Shown here piece by piece: positions 1 through 8,409 of a stretch of DNA of 25,297 nucleotides. Source of the DNA: DATLHO01 sp035539855 (GTDB lineage Bacteria; Bacteroidota; Ignavibacteria; OLB7); NCBI GenBank assembly GCA_035539855.1, contig DATLHO010000099.1:1-25297 (forward strand), read 5' to 3'. The notes beneath the pieces were generated by a model. The model saw nothing but the letters and a program-made list of their open reading frames with translations. It was not told the DNA's origin and searched no databases. The translations under genes and the position numbers were made by a program. The stretch's first letter is position 1. Each line of letters starts with the position of its first letter.

Positions 1-3000
1 GCATCCTGCAGCGCCTGGAAGTTCACCGGCTTGATCAGGTGCTCGCTGAAGCCCGCCTCGTGGCTGCGGCGGATGTCGTCCTCCATGCCGAACCCGCTCA
101 ATGCGATGCCCGCCAGCGGCTTGAATGCGCGAATGGCCCGCATAAGGTCCAGGCCGCTGCCGTCGGGCAGCCCGATGTCGCTGATCAGCAGGTCGTACTC
201 GCGCGTGCGCGCGTGCTCCAGTCCGCTGGCGACGTCCCACGCGGTGTCGACGGAGTAGCCGCGACGCTCCAGCAGGAGCTTCATGACGCTGCTGGTGTCG
301 GCATGGTCGTCGACGAGGAGGATTCGCCGCGGGATCTGCTCGTCCGTGCCGCGATCGGGCGCTGCTGCCGCCGACGGCTCGACTGCGTCATCGCCGGTTG
401 CGAGCCGCACGCTGAACGTCGCGCCGCGATTGAGTCCGTCACTCTCGACGCCGATCGTTCCGCCGTGCATCTCGACGATCGTGCGGCTGATCGACAGGCC
501 GAGACCCAGTCCTCCAAAACGCCGGCTAATGCTCTGCTCGGCCTGCTCGAACGGGTTGAACACGCGCGCGAGCTGCTCCTGCTCCAGCCCGATGCCCGTG
601 TCGCAGACGTCGACCTCGAGCTCGCCGTCGGTCGGGTTGCACGAGCGCACGGTGATCGCTCCGCCCTCGGGCGTGAACTTCACGGCGTTCTGCAGGAGGT
701 TCCAGAAGACCTGCTGCAGGCGCGCGGGATCGGCTTTGATCCGGTGGCTGCGCGCATCGAGCTCGAGGTCGAGCGTCTGATTGCGGAGCGCGATGTCCTC
801 GCGGCAGATGTCGGCCACGTTGCGGATGAGGGAGTGTGCGTCGACCATTTCGATGTCCAGGTGGAGTTTGCCCCGAGTGATTCGTGTGAGATCGAGGAGG
901 TCGTCGATCAGACGCGCCTCGAGCTCGATGTTGCGCCGGATCATCGTGAAGATCGACCGAATGTCCTCCGGCGGCTCGGTCGTCGATTCGAGAAACTGCA
1001 CGAGCGTCAGCACCGGCGTCAGCGGCGTGCGCAGCTCGTGACTGAGCACGGCGAGAAACTGGTCCTTGGCCGCGCTCGCGGCCTCGGCCTGTTCCTTGGC
1101 GTGCTTGAGATCGCGCTCGGCACTCTTTCGATCGGTGATGTCGCGAACGATCGCGGTGGCATAGTGCCGTCCGTCACGGACGAACTCGCCGGAGGAGATC
1201 TCGAGCGGGATCGTCTGTCCGCTGCGATGCCGGCCCGGCAGCTCGACCCCGCTCCAGACAGCAGCGCGGCCCGGCGCGCCGTCGAGCGGTCGCGTGTTGC
1301 GTTCGCCGAGCGTGCGACGGTAGTCGGGCATGAGTTGCCGCAGATCGGCCCCGGCGAGCTCGTCGCTGCGGAAGCCGAAGACGGCCTCGACGGCCCGGTT
1401 GGCGAAGATGATCCGGCTCTCGTCGTCGACGATGAGGATCGCGTCCGAGGCGGTCTCCGCGACCGTGCGATAGCGCTCCTCGCTCTCGCGCAGTGCCATC
1501 TCGGCGCGTTTGCGCTCGACGAACTGGGCGATCTGTCGTCCGACCGCGTCCATCGTTTCGACGATCTCCTCGCGAGGCTCGGCCGTGCCGGCGGCGAAGA
1601 ACTCGAAGACGCCGTGGACCTCGCCGCCGAGGAGGATCGGGAACCCGTAGCCGGAGCCGAGTCCGAGTCCGTGCGCCACGGTCTGCCTCGGGTATTCCGG
1701 CGCGCTCGGAAGCTCGGCGACGTAGAGCGCCGTACGCTCGCTCCAGATGCGTCCCGGCAGGCCTTCGCCCGGCTCCAGCGCGATCGCGCGCGTCTCGCTG
1801 GCGAACTCCTCGGCACGCGTGCCCGGCGCCAGCCAGACGTCGGCAGCGCGCAGTACGCCGGACTCGCGATCGACCAGCCAGAGCGCCCCGAACGTCGAAC
1901 CGAGATGCGAGCCGACCGCCTCGAGCACCACCGCGGCGGCGGCCTCGATCGAGTCGGAGCTCGCGAGCAGGCGCGAGATCGCGAACTGGATCTCGAGCCG
2001 CTGCTCGGCGACCACGCGGACCGTGACGTCCTCGAGCACGAGGACGACCTCGGTCGTCGCTCCGCTCTCGTCGATCACCGGGTAGATCACCGAGCGCACC
2101 CAGCGGGGGCGTCCTGCCTTGCCGATCTCATGCGGATCATATCGAATCGGCGCGGTCGCGCCGGGCTCACCGTTGAACGCGGCGCGGATCGGCGCGAGCA
2201 TTCCCCTGGCCTCGAGCTGCGGATCCTCGAGAATGTTGTAGCCGGCAAGATGCTCGCGCGAGGCCTGCCAGAGATCCTCCCAGGCCCTGTTCGCCTGGAC
2301 GCAGAACCCGTCGGGCGTGAAGACCTGGATGCTCAGCGGCGACTGTTCGACCAGCAGACGGAAGCGGCTCTCCGACAGCTTGAGTCGCTCCTCGGTACGC
2401 CGTCGCTCGCTGACGTCGTGAAAGACGAGCACGACGCCGTGAATGCTGCCGCCGCTGCCGCGGATCGGCGCGGCGCTGTCGTCGATGGGCACCTCGGTGC
2501 CGTCACGCGCGATGAGCACCGTGTGATTGGCAAGGCCGACGACAAGCCCTTCGGCGAGCGCGGCATGCGCGGGGTTCGGCGCGGTCTCGCGCGTCGTCTC
2601 GTTGACGATGGTGAACACCTCGTCCAGGGGCCGGCCGGCGGCTTCGTCCATCGTCCAGCCGGTGAGCGCCACGGCGACCGGGTTCATGAACGTGATGGCT
2701 CCTTCGGTATCGGTGGCGATGACCGCGTCTCCGATGCTCGCGAGGGTCACGCGGAACCATTCGCGCTGCTGCTCGAGTCGCTCCTCGACCATGCGTCGGC
2801 CGATGCTCGATGCGATGACGTTCGCGACCGCCTCGAGAAAGTGCGCGTCGTCGTCGGAGAACTCTCGACGCTCGCGTGAATGCACGCCGAGAATTCCGTA
2901 CGGCTGACTGCCGGAGCCGATCGTCACGGTCATGCCGCTGACGACGTCGTGCTCGCGCAGCAGTGGAGCGCCGACGAAGCGCTTCTCCAGAGCGAGATCG

Positions 3001-5393
3001 TCGGTGACGACAGGCCGCTGGCGCGCCAGCGTATAGCCGGCCTGCGTCGCCTCGCCGGTCTCGACGTGGCGGTGACCCACGACCCCGTCGCGCCAGCCCA
3101 CGCCCGAGCGGACGACAAGGTGCCGGCCATCGGGCTCGAGTTCCAGGATCTTGACGAGCTCGACGTCGAGCGCGCGTGCGACGATCGACACCGCTTCGTC
3201 CATCAGCCCGGCGATGGAGGCGCCGGCGAGCGCGCTCTGTCCGAGCGTCGCGACGGCCGTCTGCTGCGCGGCGCGTATGCGCAACGTTCGTTCCGCACGC
3301 ATCGCCGCAGTGATGTCATGGAAGATGCTGATGGCGAACTGGACGCGCCCCTGGTCGTCAAAGACCGGCGTGCCGTGGACTGACGACCAGCGGCGCTCGC
3401 CGCCGTCCCGGTAGCGGAACTGCAGTGTCAGGCCAGATGCCTCGCCGGCGAGCGCACGTCGGCTCGGCAGCGACGAAAGCGGCAGCGGCGCGTCGTGCTC
3501 GTCGAAGAGCTCGAAGCGCGCGGCGATGTCGTCCATCGAGGCGCCGAGCATCTCGTCGACGGTGGAGAATCCGCTGGTGCGGGCGGCCGCGTCGTTGGCG
3601 AAGACGATGCGACCGTCCGGCGACATCGCGGTGATGCCGTCGGAGACGCCGCGCAGGATGGCGTTGAGCTGGTCACGCTGCGCACGGATCTCGCGCTCCG
3701 CGCTACGTCGATCGCTCACGTCCCGGAACGTCATGACGACGCCGCCGATGCTGCCGTCCTCGTTCCTGATCGGCGCGGCACTGTCGTCGATCGGGCGCCG
3801 CTCGCCGTTGCGATCGACGAGGATCATCCCGTTGCCGAGCTCGACGATGGTGTTCTCGCGGAGCACGCGCGCGACCGGACTCTCGACCGCCTCGCCGGAG
3901 CTCTCGCGCAGAACATGGAAGATCTCCTCGAGCGGCTGGCCCGCCGCCTCCGCGATCGTCCACCCGGTCAGGCGCTCGGCGACCGCGTTCATGAACACGA
4001 TCGAGCCGTCGCCGTCGGTCGAGATGACCGCGTCGCCGATGCTCGCGAGCGTCACCTCGAGCGAACGGCGCTGGTGCGCGAGATCGAGATAGAGCTCGGC
4101 GTTCTCGAGCGCCGCCGATGCGCGGCGGGCGAGATCCTCGGCCAGCGCCAGGTCGCTCTCGTCGAGGCGTCGCCGTGACTCCGCCGTCACGAACGTGATC
4201 GCGCCGACGATGCGCTCGCGCACACGGATCGGCACGACCATCGACGACGTGAAGTTGATCTGCTCGATGATCGCCAGTAGCTCGGGGTCGGCGACGGTAG
4301 CGTTGATGAGCTCCTGCGTCACCTCCGGCACGAACTCGCTTCGCCCGGTGCGAATGACCGCCGGGACGCCGCTCGGCGCATCCGGGTGCTGCGGGAATCG
4401 CTCGTGGAGCTCCCACGCCCACTCGACCTTCGCCGGATCGATGTGCGCCACCGCGAGGCGCTTGATGGCACCGTCGACGACGAGGTCGATGGCGGCCCAG
4501 TCGGCCAGCCGGGGCACGGCCATGCGCACGGCGCTGTCGAGCGTCGTCTCGAAATCGAGCGAGCTGCTGAGCACGGCGCTGGCCATCGAGAGGTATTCGA
4601 AGCGCTGCTGCGAAAGCTCGGCCTCGGCGCGCGCCAGGCGCTCGGCATCGAGCAGCCGCTCGCGCTCGAGCTCGTTGCGCCTGCGCTCTGTGCCGTCGCG
4701 GAAGACGAGCACGACGCCGATGATCGATCCGGCGTCGTCGCGAATCGGCGCGCCGCTGTCCTCGATCGGAATCTCCCGCCCGTCGCGCGACAGCAGGAGC
4801 GTGTGGTTGGCAAGCCCGACGATGCGTCCGCTCGCGATGACCTCGGTGAACGGCGAGGGCGCCGGCTCCCGAGTGTGCTCGTTGATGATGCGGAAGATCT
4901 CGTCGAGAGGGTGGCCGATGGCTTCGCGTTGATCCCAGCCCGTCAGTCCGGCGGCGACGTCGTTCATGAAGGTCACCGTGCCGGCCGAGTCGGTGGCCAG
5001 CACGGCATCGCCGATGCTCGCGAGGGTGACCGTCAGGAGCTCGCGGGCCTCGCGGGCGCGCTCGTCGGCGCGCCTGCGCACGTCGCCGATCGCGGCCGCC
5101 CCGACGGCGACCGCGAAGAACAGCGCCGCCCGCAGGAAGCTCTCGACGCTCGGCTCGAAGGTGAACCGGGGCTCGATGAGAAAGTAGTCGAGCGCGATCG
5201 ATGCCAGGAGCGCGGCGACGATCGCCGGACCCAGCCCCGCGTACCACGCCGTGAGCATCACGGCCGCGAACACGAAAATGCTCGGCGTCGCCGACAACGG
5301 CTCCGCGAGCGCGAGCGAGATCAGGAGCGCGACCGCGACCGCGACGATGGCGAGTCCGTAGCGGCCGACGGTCGTTTGTGCCGGATTGGTCAT
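1..5393 (-). CDS. Giant membrane-anchored PAS/GAF hybrid sensor histidine kinase (3' end outside window)
   Basis: This is a sensor kinase of at least 1797 residues; the stop codon lies beyond the left edge. The ATG at 5393 opens directly into four hydrophobic segments (about residues 13-30, 38-54, 56-73, 86-103) resembling the DUF4118/KdpD membrane module. Domains then follow in order, with approximate residues: PAS 120-235, GAF 264-433, PAS 444-562, PAS 573-695, GAF 708-865, PAS 878-998, PAS 1010-1125, GAF 1131-1288, PAS 1303-1423. Next come HisKA with the H-box SHELRTPL (phospho-acceptor H1452), HATPase_c with N-box NLLQNAVKF and G-boxes DTGIGL and GLGLGLS, and a receiver whose likely phospho-acceptor is D1739 in SDIGLPDGSG, with the conserved Lys in HLIKP. 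The family autophosphorylates on His and passes phosphate to the receiver. No response regulator lies next to it in view. The signal sensed cannot be told from sequence. No clear Shine-Dalgarno precedes the ATG. Confidence 0.95.
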   Translation of the reverse strand, partial: MTNPAQTTVGRYGLAIVAVAVALLISLALAEPLSATPSIFVFAAVMLTAWYAGLGPAIVAALLASIALDYFLIEPRFTFEPSVESFLRAALFFAVAVGAAAIGDVRRRADERAREARELLTVTLASIGDAVLATDSAGTVTFMNDVAAGLTGWDQREAIGHPLDEIFRIINEHTREPAPSPFTEVIASGRIVGLANHTLLLSRDGREIPIEDSGAPIRDDAGSIIGVVLVFRDGTERRRNELERERLLDAERLARAEAELSQQRFEYLSMASAVLSSSLDFETTLDSAVRMAVPRLADWAAIDLVVDGAIKRLAVAHIDPAKVEWAWELHERFPQHPDAPSGVPAVIRTGRSEFVPEVTQELINATVADPELLAIIEQINFTSSMVVPIRVRERIVGAITFVTAESRRRLDESDLALAEDLARRASAALENAELYLDLAHQRRSLEVTLASIGDAVISTDGDGSIVFMNAVAERLTGWTIAEAAGQPLEEIFHVLRESSGEAVESPVARVLRENTIVELGNGMILVDRNGERRPIDDSAAPIRNEDGSIGGVVMTFRDVSDRRSAEREIRAQRDQLNAILRGVSDGITAMSPDGRIVFANDAAARTSGFSTVDEMLGASMDDIAARFELFDEHDAPLPLSSLPSRRALAGEASGLTLQFRYRDGGERRWSSVHGTPVFDDQGRVQFAISIFHDITAAMRAERTLRIRAAQQTAVATLGQSALAGASIAGLMDEAVSIVARALDVELVKILELEPDGRHLVVRSGVGWRDGVVGHRHVETGEATQAGYTLARQRPVVTDDLALEKRFVGAPLLREHDVVSGMTVTIGSGSQPYGILGVHSRERREFSDDDAHFLEAVANVIASSIGRRMVEERLEQQREWFRVTLASIGDAVIATDTEGAITFMNPVAVALTGWTMDEAAGRPLDEVFTIVNETTRETAPNPAHAALAEGLVVGLANHTVLIARDGTEVPIDDSAAPIRGSGGSIHGVVLVFHDVSERRRTEERLKLSESRFRLLVEQSPLSIQVFTPDGFCVQANRAWEDLWQASREHLAGYNILEDPQLEARGMLAPIRAAFNGEPGATAPIRYDPHEIGKAGRPRWVRSVIYPVIDESGATTEVVLVLEDVTVRVVAEQRLEIQFAISRLLASSDSIEAAAAVVLEAVGSHLGSTFGALWLVDRESGVLRAADVWLAPGTRAEEFASETRAIALEPGEGLPGRIWSERTALYVAELPSAPEYPRQTVAHGLGLGSGYGFPILLGGEVHGVFEFFAAGTAEPREEIVETMDAVGRQIAQFVERKRAEMALRESEERYRTVAETASDAILIVDDESRIIFANRAVEAVFGFRSDELAGADLRQLMPDYRRTLGERNTRPLDGAPGRAAVWSGVELPGRHRSGQTIPLEISSGEFVRDGRHYATAIVRDITDRKSAERDLKHAKEQAEAASAAKDQFLAVLSHELRTPLTPVLTLVQFLESTTEPPEDIRSIFTMIRRNIELEARLIDDLLDLTRITRGKLHLDIEMVDAHSLIRNVADICREDIALRNQTLDLELDARSHRIKADPARLQQVFWNLLQNAVKFTPEGGAITVRSCNPTDGELEVDVCDTGIGLEQEQLARVFNPFEQAEQSISRRFGGLGLGLSISRTIVEMHGGTIGVESDGLNRGATFSVRLATGDDAVEPSAAAAPDRGTDEQIPRRILLVDDHADTSSVMKLLLERRGYSVDTAWDVASGLEHARTREYDLLISDIGLPDGSGLDLMRAIRAFKPLAGIALSGFGMEDDIRRSHEAGFSEHLIKPVNFQALQD

Positions 5394-5487
5394 GAGTCGG
5401 GGATCGGGAATCGGATGGCCGCAGCGGGGCCCCCCGCGAGGCTCGCAAAAACCTTGCCGTTCGATCAGGACACGGATCGGGGGGATG

Positions 5488-5994
5488 TCAGGCCAGCGTG
5501 CGCTCGTCGCGGGGAGGATCGCCGCGACGGTAGTCTCCGGAGCGCCCGCCCGACTTGGCGAGCAGGCGGGTGTGCAGGATGCTGATCGACTTGTCGACCG
5601 CTTTGCACATGTCATAGATCGTCAGCGCCGCGACGCTCGCCGCGGTGAGTGCTTCCATCTCGACACCCGTGCGCGCAGTCACCCGCACGGTCGCGACGAT
5701 GCGCACGCGCGCGAGCTCGGCGTCGAGCTCGAAATCGATGTTCACCGACGTGAGCGGAAGCTGGTGGCAGAGCGGGATGAGCTCGGGCGTCTTCTTCGCC
5801 GCCATGATGCCGGCGATGCGAGCGGTCGCCAGGGCGTCGCCTTTCTTGAGCGTGCCGTCGCGGAGCTTCTCGAAGGCGAGCGTCGAGAGGTCGACGAGCG
5901 ACTCGGCGGTGGCTTCGCGCAGTGTGACATCCTTGTCGGCCACATCGACCATGCGCGCGTTGCCCTGCTCGTCGAGATGTGTCAGTTCGCCCAT
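5488..5994 (-). CDS. moaC: Cyclic pyranopterin monophosphate synthase MoaC
   Basis: A 168-residue protein matching MoaC over its full length. MoaC converts the MoaA product 3',8-cyclo-GTP to cyclic pyranopterin monophosphate in molybdenum cofactor synthesis, in the cytosol. Visible family hallmarks fall at the same numbers as in E. coli MoaC: K51 in KKGDALATARIAG, H77 in PLCHQL, E112/E114 in TGVEMEALTAAS, and D128/K131 in IYDMCKAV, plus the C-terminal LLAKSGGRSGDY. The usual LCHPL reads LCHQL here, a conservative oddity. The start at 5994 is chosen because a GGAGAG ribosome site sits six bases upstream and it aligns with the family N-terminus; the frame stays open to 6081 but that extension looks non-coding. 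No other moa, moe or mog gene is in view. It lies 94 bases upstream of the kinase on the same strand. Confidence 0.97.
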   Translation of the reverse strand: MGELTHLDEQGNARMVDVADKDVTLREATAESLVDLSTLAFEKLRDGTLKKGDALATARIAGIMAAKKTPELIPLCHQLPLTSVNIDFELDAELARVRIVATVRVTARTGVEMEALTAASVAALTIYDMCKAVDKSISILHTRLLAKSGGRSGDYRRGDPPRDERTLA

Positions 5995-6000
5995 GGTCGA

Positions 6001-6006
6001 CTCTCC
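6001..6006 (-). promoter_or_regulatory. Ribosome binding site of moaC
   Basis: GGAGAG on the minus strand, six bases before the ATG at 5994. It is one of the few clear Shine-Dalgarno sequences in this window and favours 5994 over the in-frame upstream ATG at 6081. Confidence 0.7.
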
Positions 6007-6082
6007 GTGCTCCTGGTGTACAGTGGGTGCCGGCGGCGAATATCGCACCGAAAACCGTTCCGACGAGCATCCCGAACGCACG

Positions 6083-6111
6083 ACGGCCCGACGCGAAGGG
6101 CGTCGGGCCGT
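6083..6111 (-). terminator. GC-rich hairpin after the transketolase operon
   Basis: A perfect 12-bp stem (6083-6094 with 6100-6111) and a 5-base loop lie 31 bases beyond the stop codon of the transketolase C-terminal subunit and before moaC. No T-run follows on the minus strand, so it is a stem-only terminator candidate, or possibly an RNA-stabilising 3' hairpin that leaves read-through into moaC. Confidence 0.55.
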
Positions 6112-6142
6112 TGCGGACGAACGATTCTGCCTCGGGGAGCGC

Positions 6143-7231
6143 TCAGGCGACCTGCTCGGTCGCGCGGTCGGCGGCGACGAGCTCGTCGATCGGGAAGACC
6201 ACGCCGGGCTTCGGGTAGTTCTTCGGCTCCTCGCCGGGCATGCCGACCTCGGTCATCTCGTGGACGCCGTCGAGCTCGCCGGCGCGGCGGCGGAGCACCT
6301 TGCGCACCGAAGCGACGATGAAATCGTGGGTCAGGCCGAAGGCCTTCATCAGCTCGTCGGGCGTGCCCGATCCGCCGAAGGTGTCGGTGACGCCGACGAA
6401 CTCCATGGGCACCGGGTGGTTCTTGACGACGACCTGCGCGACGGCCGAGCCGAGCCCGCCGATGATCTGCGCCTCCTCTGCGGTGACGATCGCTCCGCAG
6501 TCGCGCGCGGCGGCGGCGATGGTCGCGGTGTCGAGCGGCTTGATCGTGTGCATGTTGATCACGCGCGCCTCGATGCCCTCGGCCGAGAGGACCTCCGCGG
6601 CGTGCAGCGCCTCCCAGACCATCGGACCGCAGGCGATGATCGCGACGTCGGTGCCCTCGCGGAAGACCTCGGCCTTGCCGAGAGTGAACGGGGTGTCGTC
6701 CTTGGTGAACACGGGCGTCGCCTCGCGGCCGAAGCGGATGTAGGCCGGACCCACCATCTCGCCGATCGCGATCGTCGCCTTGCGGGCCTCGACGTAGTCG
6801 CAGGGGACGACGAGGGTCATCTTCGGCAGGGCGTGCAGGTAGGCGATATCCTCGAGCACCTGGTGGGTCGCGCCGTCGGGACCGACCGAGATGCCGGAGT
6901 GACCGCCGCCGATCTTGACGTTGGCTTCGTTGTAGCAGACCGAGATCCGAAGCTGGTCGGCATTGCGAAGGGCGCAGAAGGCGCCGTAGCTGGCGAAGAA
7001 GGGAATCTTCCCGGAGAGCGCGAGCCCGGCCGCGACGGTCGTCGCGTTCTGCTCGGCGATGCCCATCGAGAAGAAGCGCTCGGGGAAGCGCTCCTTGAAG
7101 TAGCTCGTCATCACCGAGCCGGTGATGTCGCCGCCGAGGACGACGACGCGCTCGTCACGCTCGCCGAGCGCCACGAGCGCCTCGCCGAAGCCGAAGCGGG
7201 TTGCCTTGGAATCGTATTTCTCGAACTTCAT
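6143..7231 (-). CDS. Transketolase, C-terminal (pyrimidine-binding) subunit
   Basis: A 362-residue protein covering the Pyr and C-terminal transketolase domains. With the N-terminal subunit encoded just upstream it should form a split transketolase that moves two-carbon ketol units between pentose phosphates using thiamine diphosphate. The conserved glutamate that activates the cofactor is E60 in SMGIAEQN. Other visible family segments are FFASYGAFCALRNADQLR, IGGGHSGISVGPDGATHQ, and the C-terminal domain motif HTIKPLD. The start at 7231 (MKFEKYDSKATRFGFGEAL) fits split transketolases; upstream in-frame residues to 7432 are Arg/Ser-rich and are rejected. No clear Shine-Dalgarno is seen. The gene is 97 bases downstream of its partner. 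A DXS-like or pyruvate dehydrogenase beta subunit is less likely, given the partner's transketolase-specific motifs. Confidence 0.95.
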   Translation of the reverse strand: MKFEKYDSKATRFGFGEALVALGERDERVVVLGGDITGSVMTSYFKERFPERFFSMGIAEQNATTVAAGLALSGKIPFFASYGAFCALRNADQLRISVCYNEANVKIGGGHSGISVGPDGATHQVLEDIAYLHALPKMTLVVPCDYVEARKATIAIGEMVGPAYIRFGREATPVFTKDDTPFTLGKAEVFREGTDVAIIACGPMVWEALHAAEVLSAEGIEARVINMHTIKPLDTATIAAAARDCGAIVTAEEAQIIGGLGSAVAQVVVKNHPVPMEFVGVTDTFGGSGTPDELMKAFGLTHDFIVASVRKVLRRRAGELDGVHEMTEVGMPGEEPKNYPKPGVVFPIDELVAADRATEQVA

Positions 7232-7301
7232 GACTGGAGAGTTACCGGTGTGCAGGGTTGATCGATACCTGGTTCGTCGGTGCGATGTCGTCGCGACGGT
7301 T

Positions 7302-7320
7302 GGCGGCCGCGCTGGCCGCC
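7302..7320. other. Intercistronic hairpin between the transketolase subunits
   Basis: GGCGGCC (7302-7308) and GGCCGCC (7314-7320) form a perfect 7-bp stem with a 5-base loop. A second self-complementary stretch, CGTCGCGACG, lies at 7289-7298. Both sit in the 97-base gap between the two subunit genes. They could tune the subunit ratio or mark an RNA processing point, but in DNA this GC-rich chance is also possible. Confidence 0.35.
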
Positions 7321-7328
7321 GACGCCGG

Positions 7329-8177
7329 TCAACTCGTCCGGGTGAGCTCCTCGAGCGCGATGGCAGCCTGGTCGGCCGACGGAGGCTTGCCATGCCATTC
7401 GAACCGATCCTGCATGAACGACACGCCGGCACCCATGTAGGTCTTGGCGATGATGCAGGTCGGGCGTCCGGAGACGCTGCGGGCCTCGTCGAAGGCGCGC
7501 AGCAGCGCGCCGTGATCGTGGCCGTCGACGTCGATGACGTGGAAGTTGAACGACTCGAACTTCGCGCGGATCGGATAGACGTTCATGACGTCGGGCACGC
7601 GACCGTCGATCTGACAGTCGTTGTTGTCGACGATCATGCAGAAGTTGTCGAGCCCGTAGTGCGCCGCCGACATCACCGATTCCCAGATCGATCCCTCCTG
7701 AAGCTCGCCGTCGCCGGTCAGGCAGTACACGCGCGCGTCGCTGTGGTCGAGGAGCTTCTCGGCCATCGCCATGCCGACGGCGATCGACAGTCCCTGACCG
7801 AGCGAGCCGCTGCTGGTCTCGATGCCGGGCAGCTCCATGTCGCGGCCGGGATGCCCCTGCAGCCGGGTGCCGAACTTGCGCAGCGTCATCAGCTCGGACT
7901 TCGGGAAGTACCCGGCGTTGGCGAGCGTCGCGTAGAGCACCGGGCACATGTGGCCGGCCGAAAGCACGAAGCGGTCGCGTCCCGGCATGTGGGGATTCGC
8001 GGGATCGTGCTTCATGACGCCGCCCATGTAGAGGACGGCGAAGATGTCCGCCGAGCCGAGCGGTCCGCCGGAGTGGCCGGATTTCGCCTCGACGAGCATA
8101 CGGACGATGTCACGGCGGATCTCGGTGGCGACCTCCGCCATCTTTTCCGGCGTGCGACGTTCGTTGGTGTACGGCAT
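7329..8177 (-). CDS. Transketolase, N-terminal (thiamine diphosphate-binding) subunit
   Basis: A 282-residue protein equal to the N-terminal third to half of a full transketolase. The thiamine diphosphate/Mg motif is complete: GDGELQEG starting at residue 155 and ending at VDNND (N185/N186). Transketolase-specific pieces include KSGHSGGPLGSADI near the N-terminus, LSAGHMCPVLYA, and GHPGRDMELPGIETSSGSLG. The chosen start MPYTNERRTPEKMAE at 8177 fits the family; the frame stays open to 8411 but that stretch overlaps the divergent promoter region and has non-coding composition. No good Shine-Dalgarno is seen. It is the first gene of the two-gene operon with the C-terminal subunit and serves the non-oxidative pentose phosphate pathway (and the Calvin cycle in autotrophs, for which no evidence is seen here). 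Confidence 0.95.
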   Translation of the reverse strand: MPYTNERRTPEKMAEVATEIRRDIVRMLVEAKSGHSGGPLGSADIFAVLYMGGVMKHDPANPHMPGRDRFVLSAGHMCPVLYATLANAGYFPKSELMTLRKFGTRLQGHPGRDMELPGIETSSGSLGQGLSIAVGMAMAEKLLDHSDARVYCLTGDGELQEGSIWESVMSAAHYGLDNFCMIVDNNDCQIDGRVPDVMNVYPIRAKFESFNFHVIDVDGHDHGALLRAFDEARSVSGRPTCIIAKTYMGAGVSFMQDRFEWHGKPPSADQAAIALEELTRTS

Positions 8178-8409
8178 GGAAGGAATGCGAAACGTTTCTG
8201 AGGGCTGGGAAAATCCCAAGCTACGAAAAACCGGCCTCCACTCCGGGGCACCGCGTGGGCTCCCCGCGGCGGAAACCGCAATAGTCGGTAACCGCCCGGC
8301 GGGCCCGGGGCAGTCTCCTTGTGCACGGGAGGCGATTTGACTAGGTTCCTTGATTGTGGTGCCATGCAACACGAATACACACCATAAAGAACAGACTCGA
8401 TCCGACATC
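8178..8409. promoter_or_regulatory. Divergent promoter region between transketolase and the TPR gene
   Basis: This 232-base gap must drive both genes. On the minus strand TAGCTT at 8218-8223 is a possible -10, 41 bases before the transketolase start, and TGGGA-AAA-TCCCA at 8206-8218 is an interrupted palindrome that overlaps it and could be an operator. On the plus strand TTGATT (8350-8355) and CATAAA (8383-8388) are weak promoter-like words, with non-standard spacing. None matches a consensus closely. Confidence 0.4.

Noticed and set aside
39..2879. A 946-codon open frame on the plus strand opposite the kinase
   Set aside because: Composition-driven shadow; the minus-strand frame encodes complete PAS, GAF, HisKA, HATPase and receiver motifs.
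3703..5448. A 581-codon minus-strand frame overlapping the kinase
   Set aside because: Off-frame reading of the kinase, Arg-rich and without recognisable domains; the kinase frame carries the membrane helices and PAS motifs.
5995..6082. Molybdenum-cofactor riboswitch before moaC
   Set aside because: The leader is only 88 bases and shows no multi-stem structure or conserved motif that I can recognise; only the ribosome site and a weak -10-like word are present.
8350..8409. Upstream TTG start for the TPR protein
   Set aside because: It would add 20 polar residues before the signal peptide; the ATG at 8410 places the signal peptide at the N-terminus.
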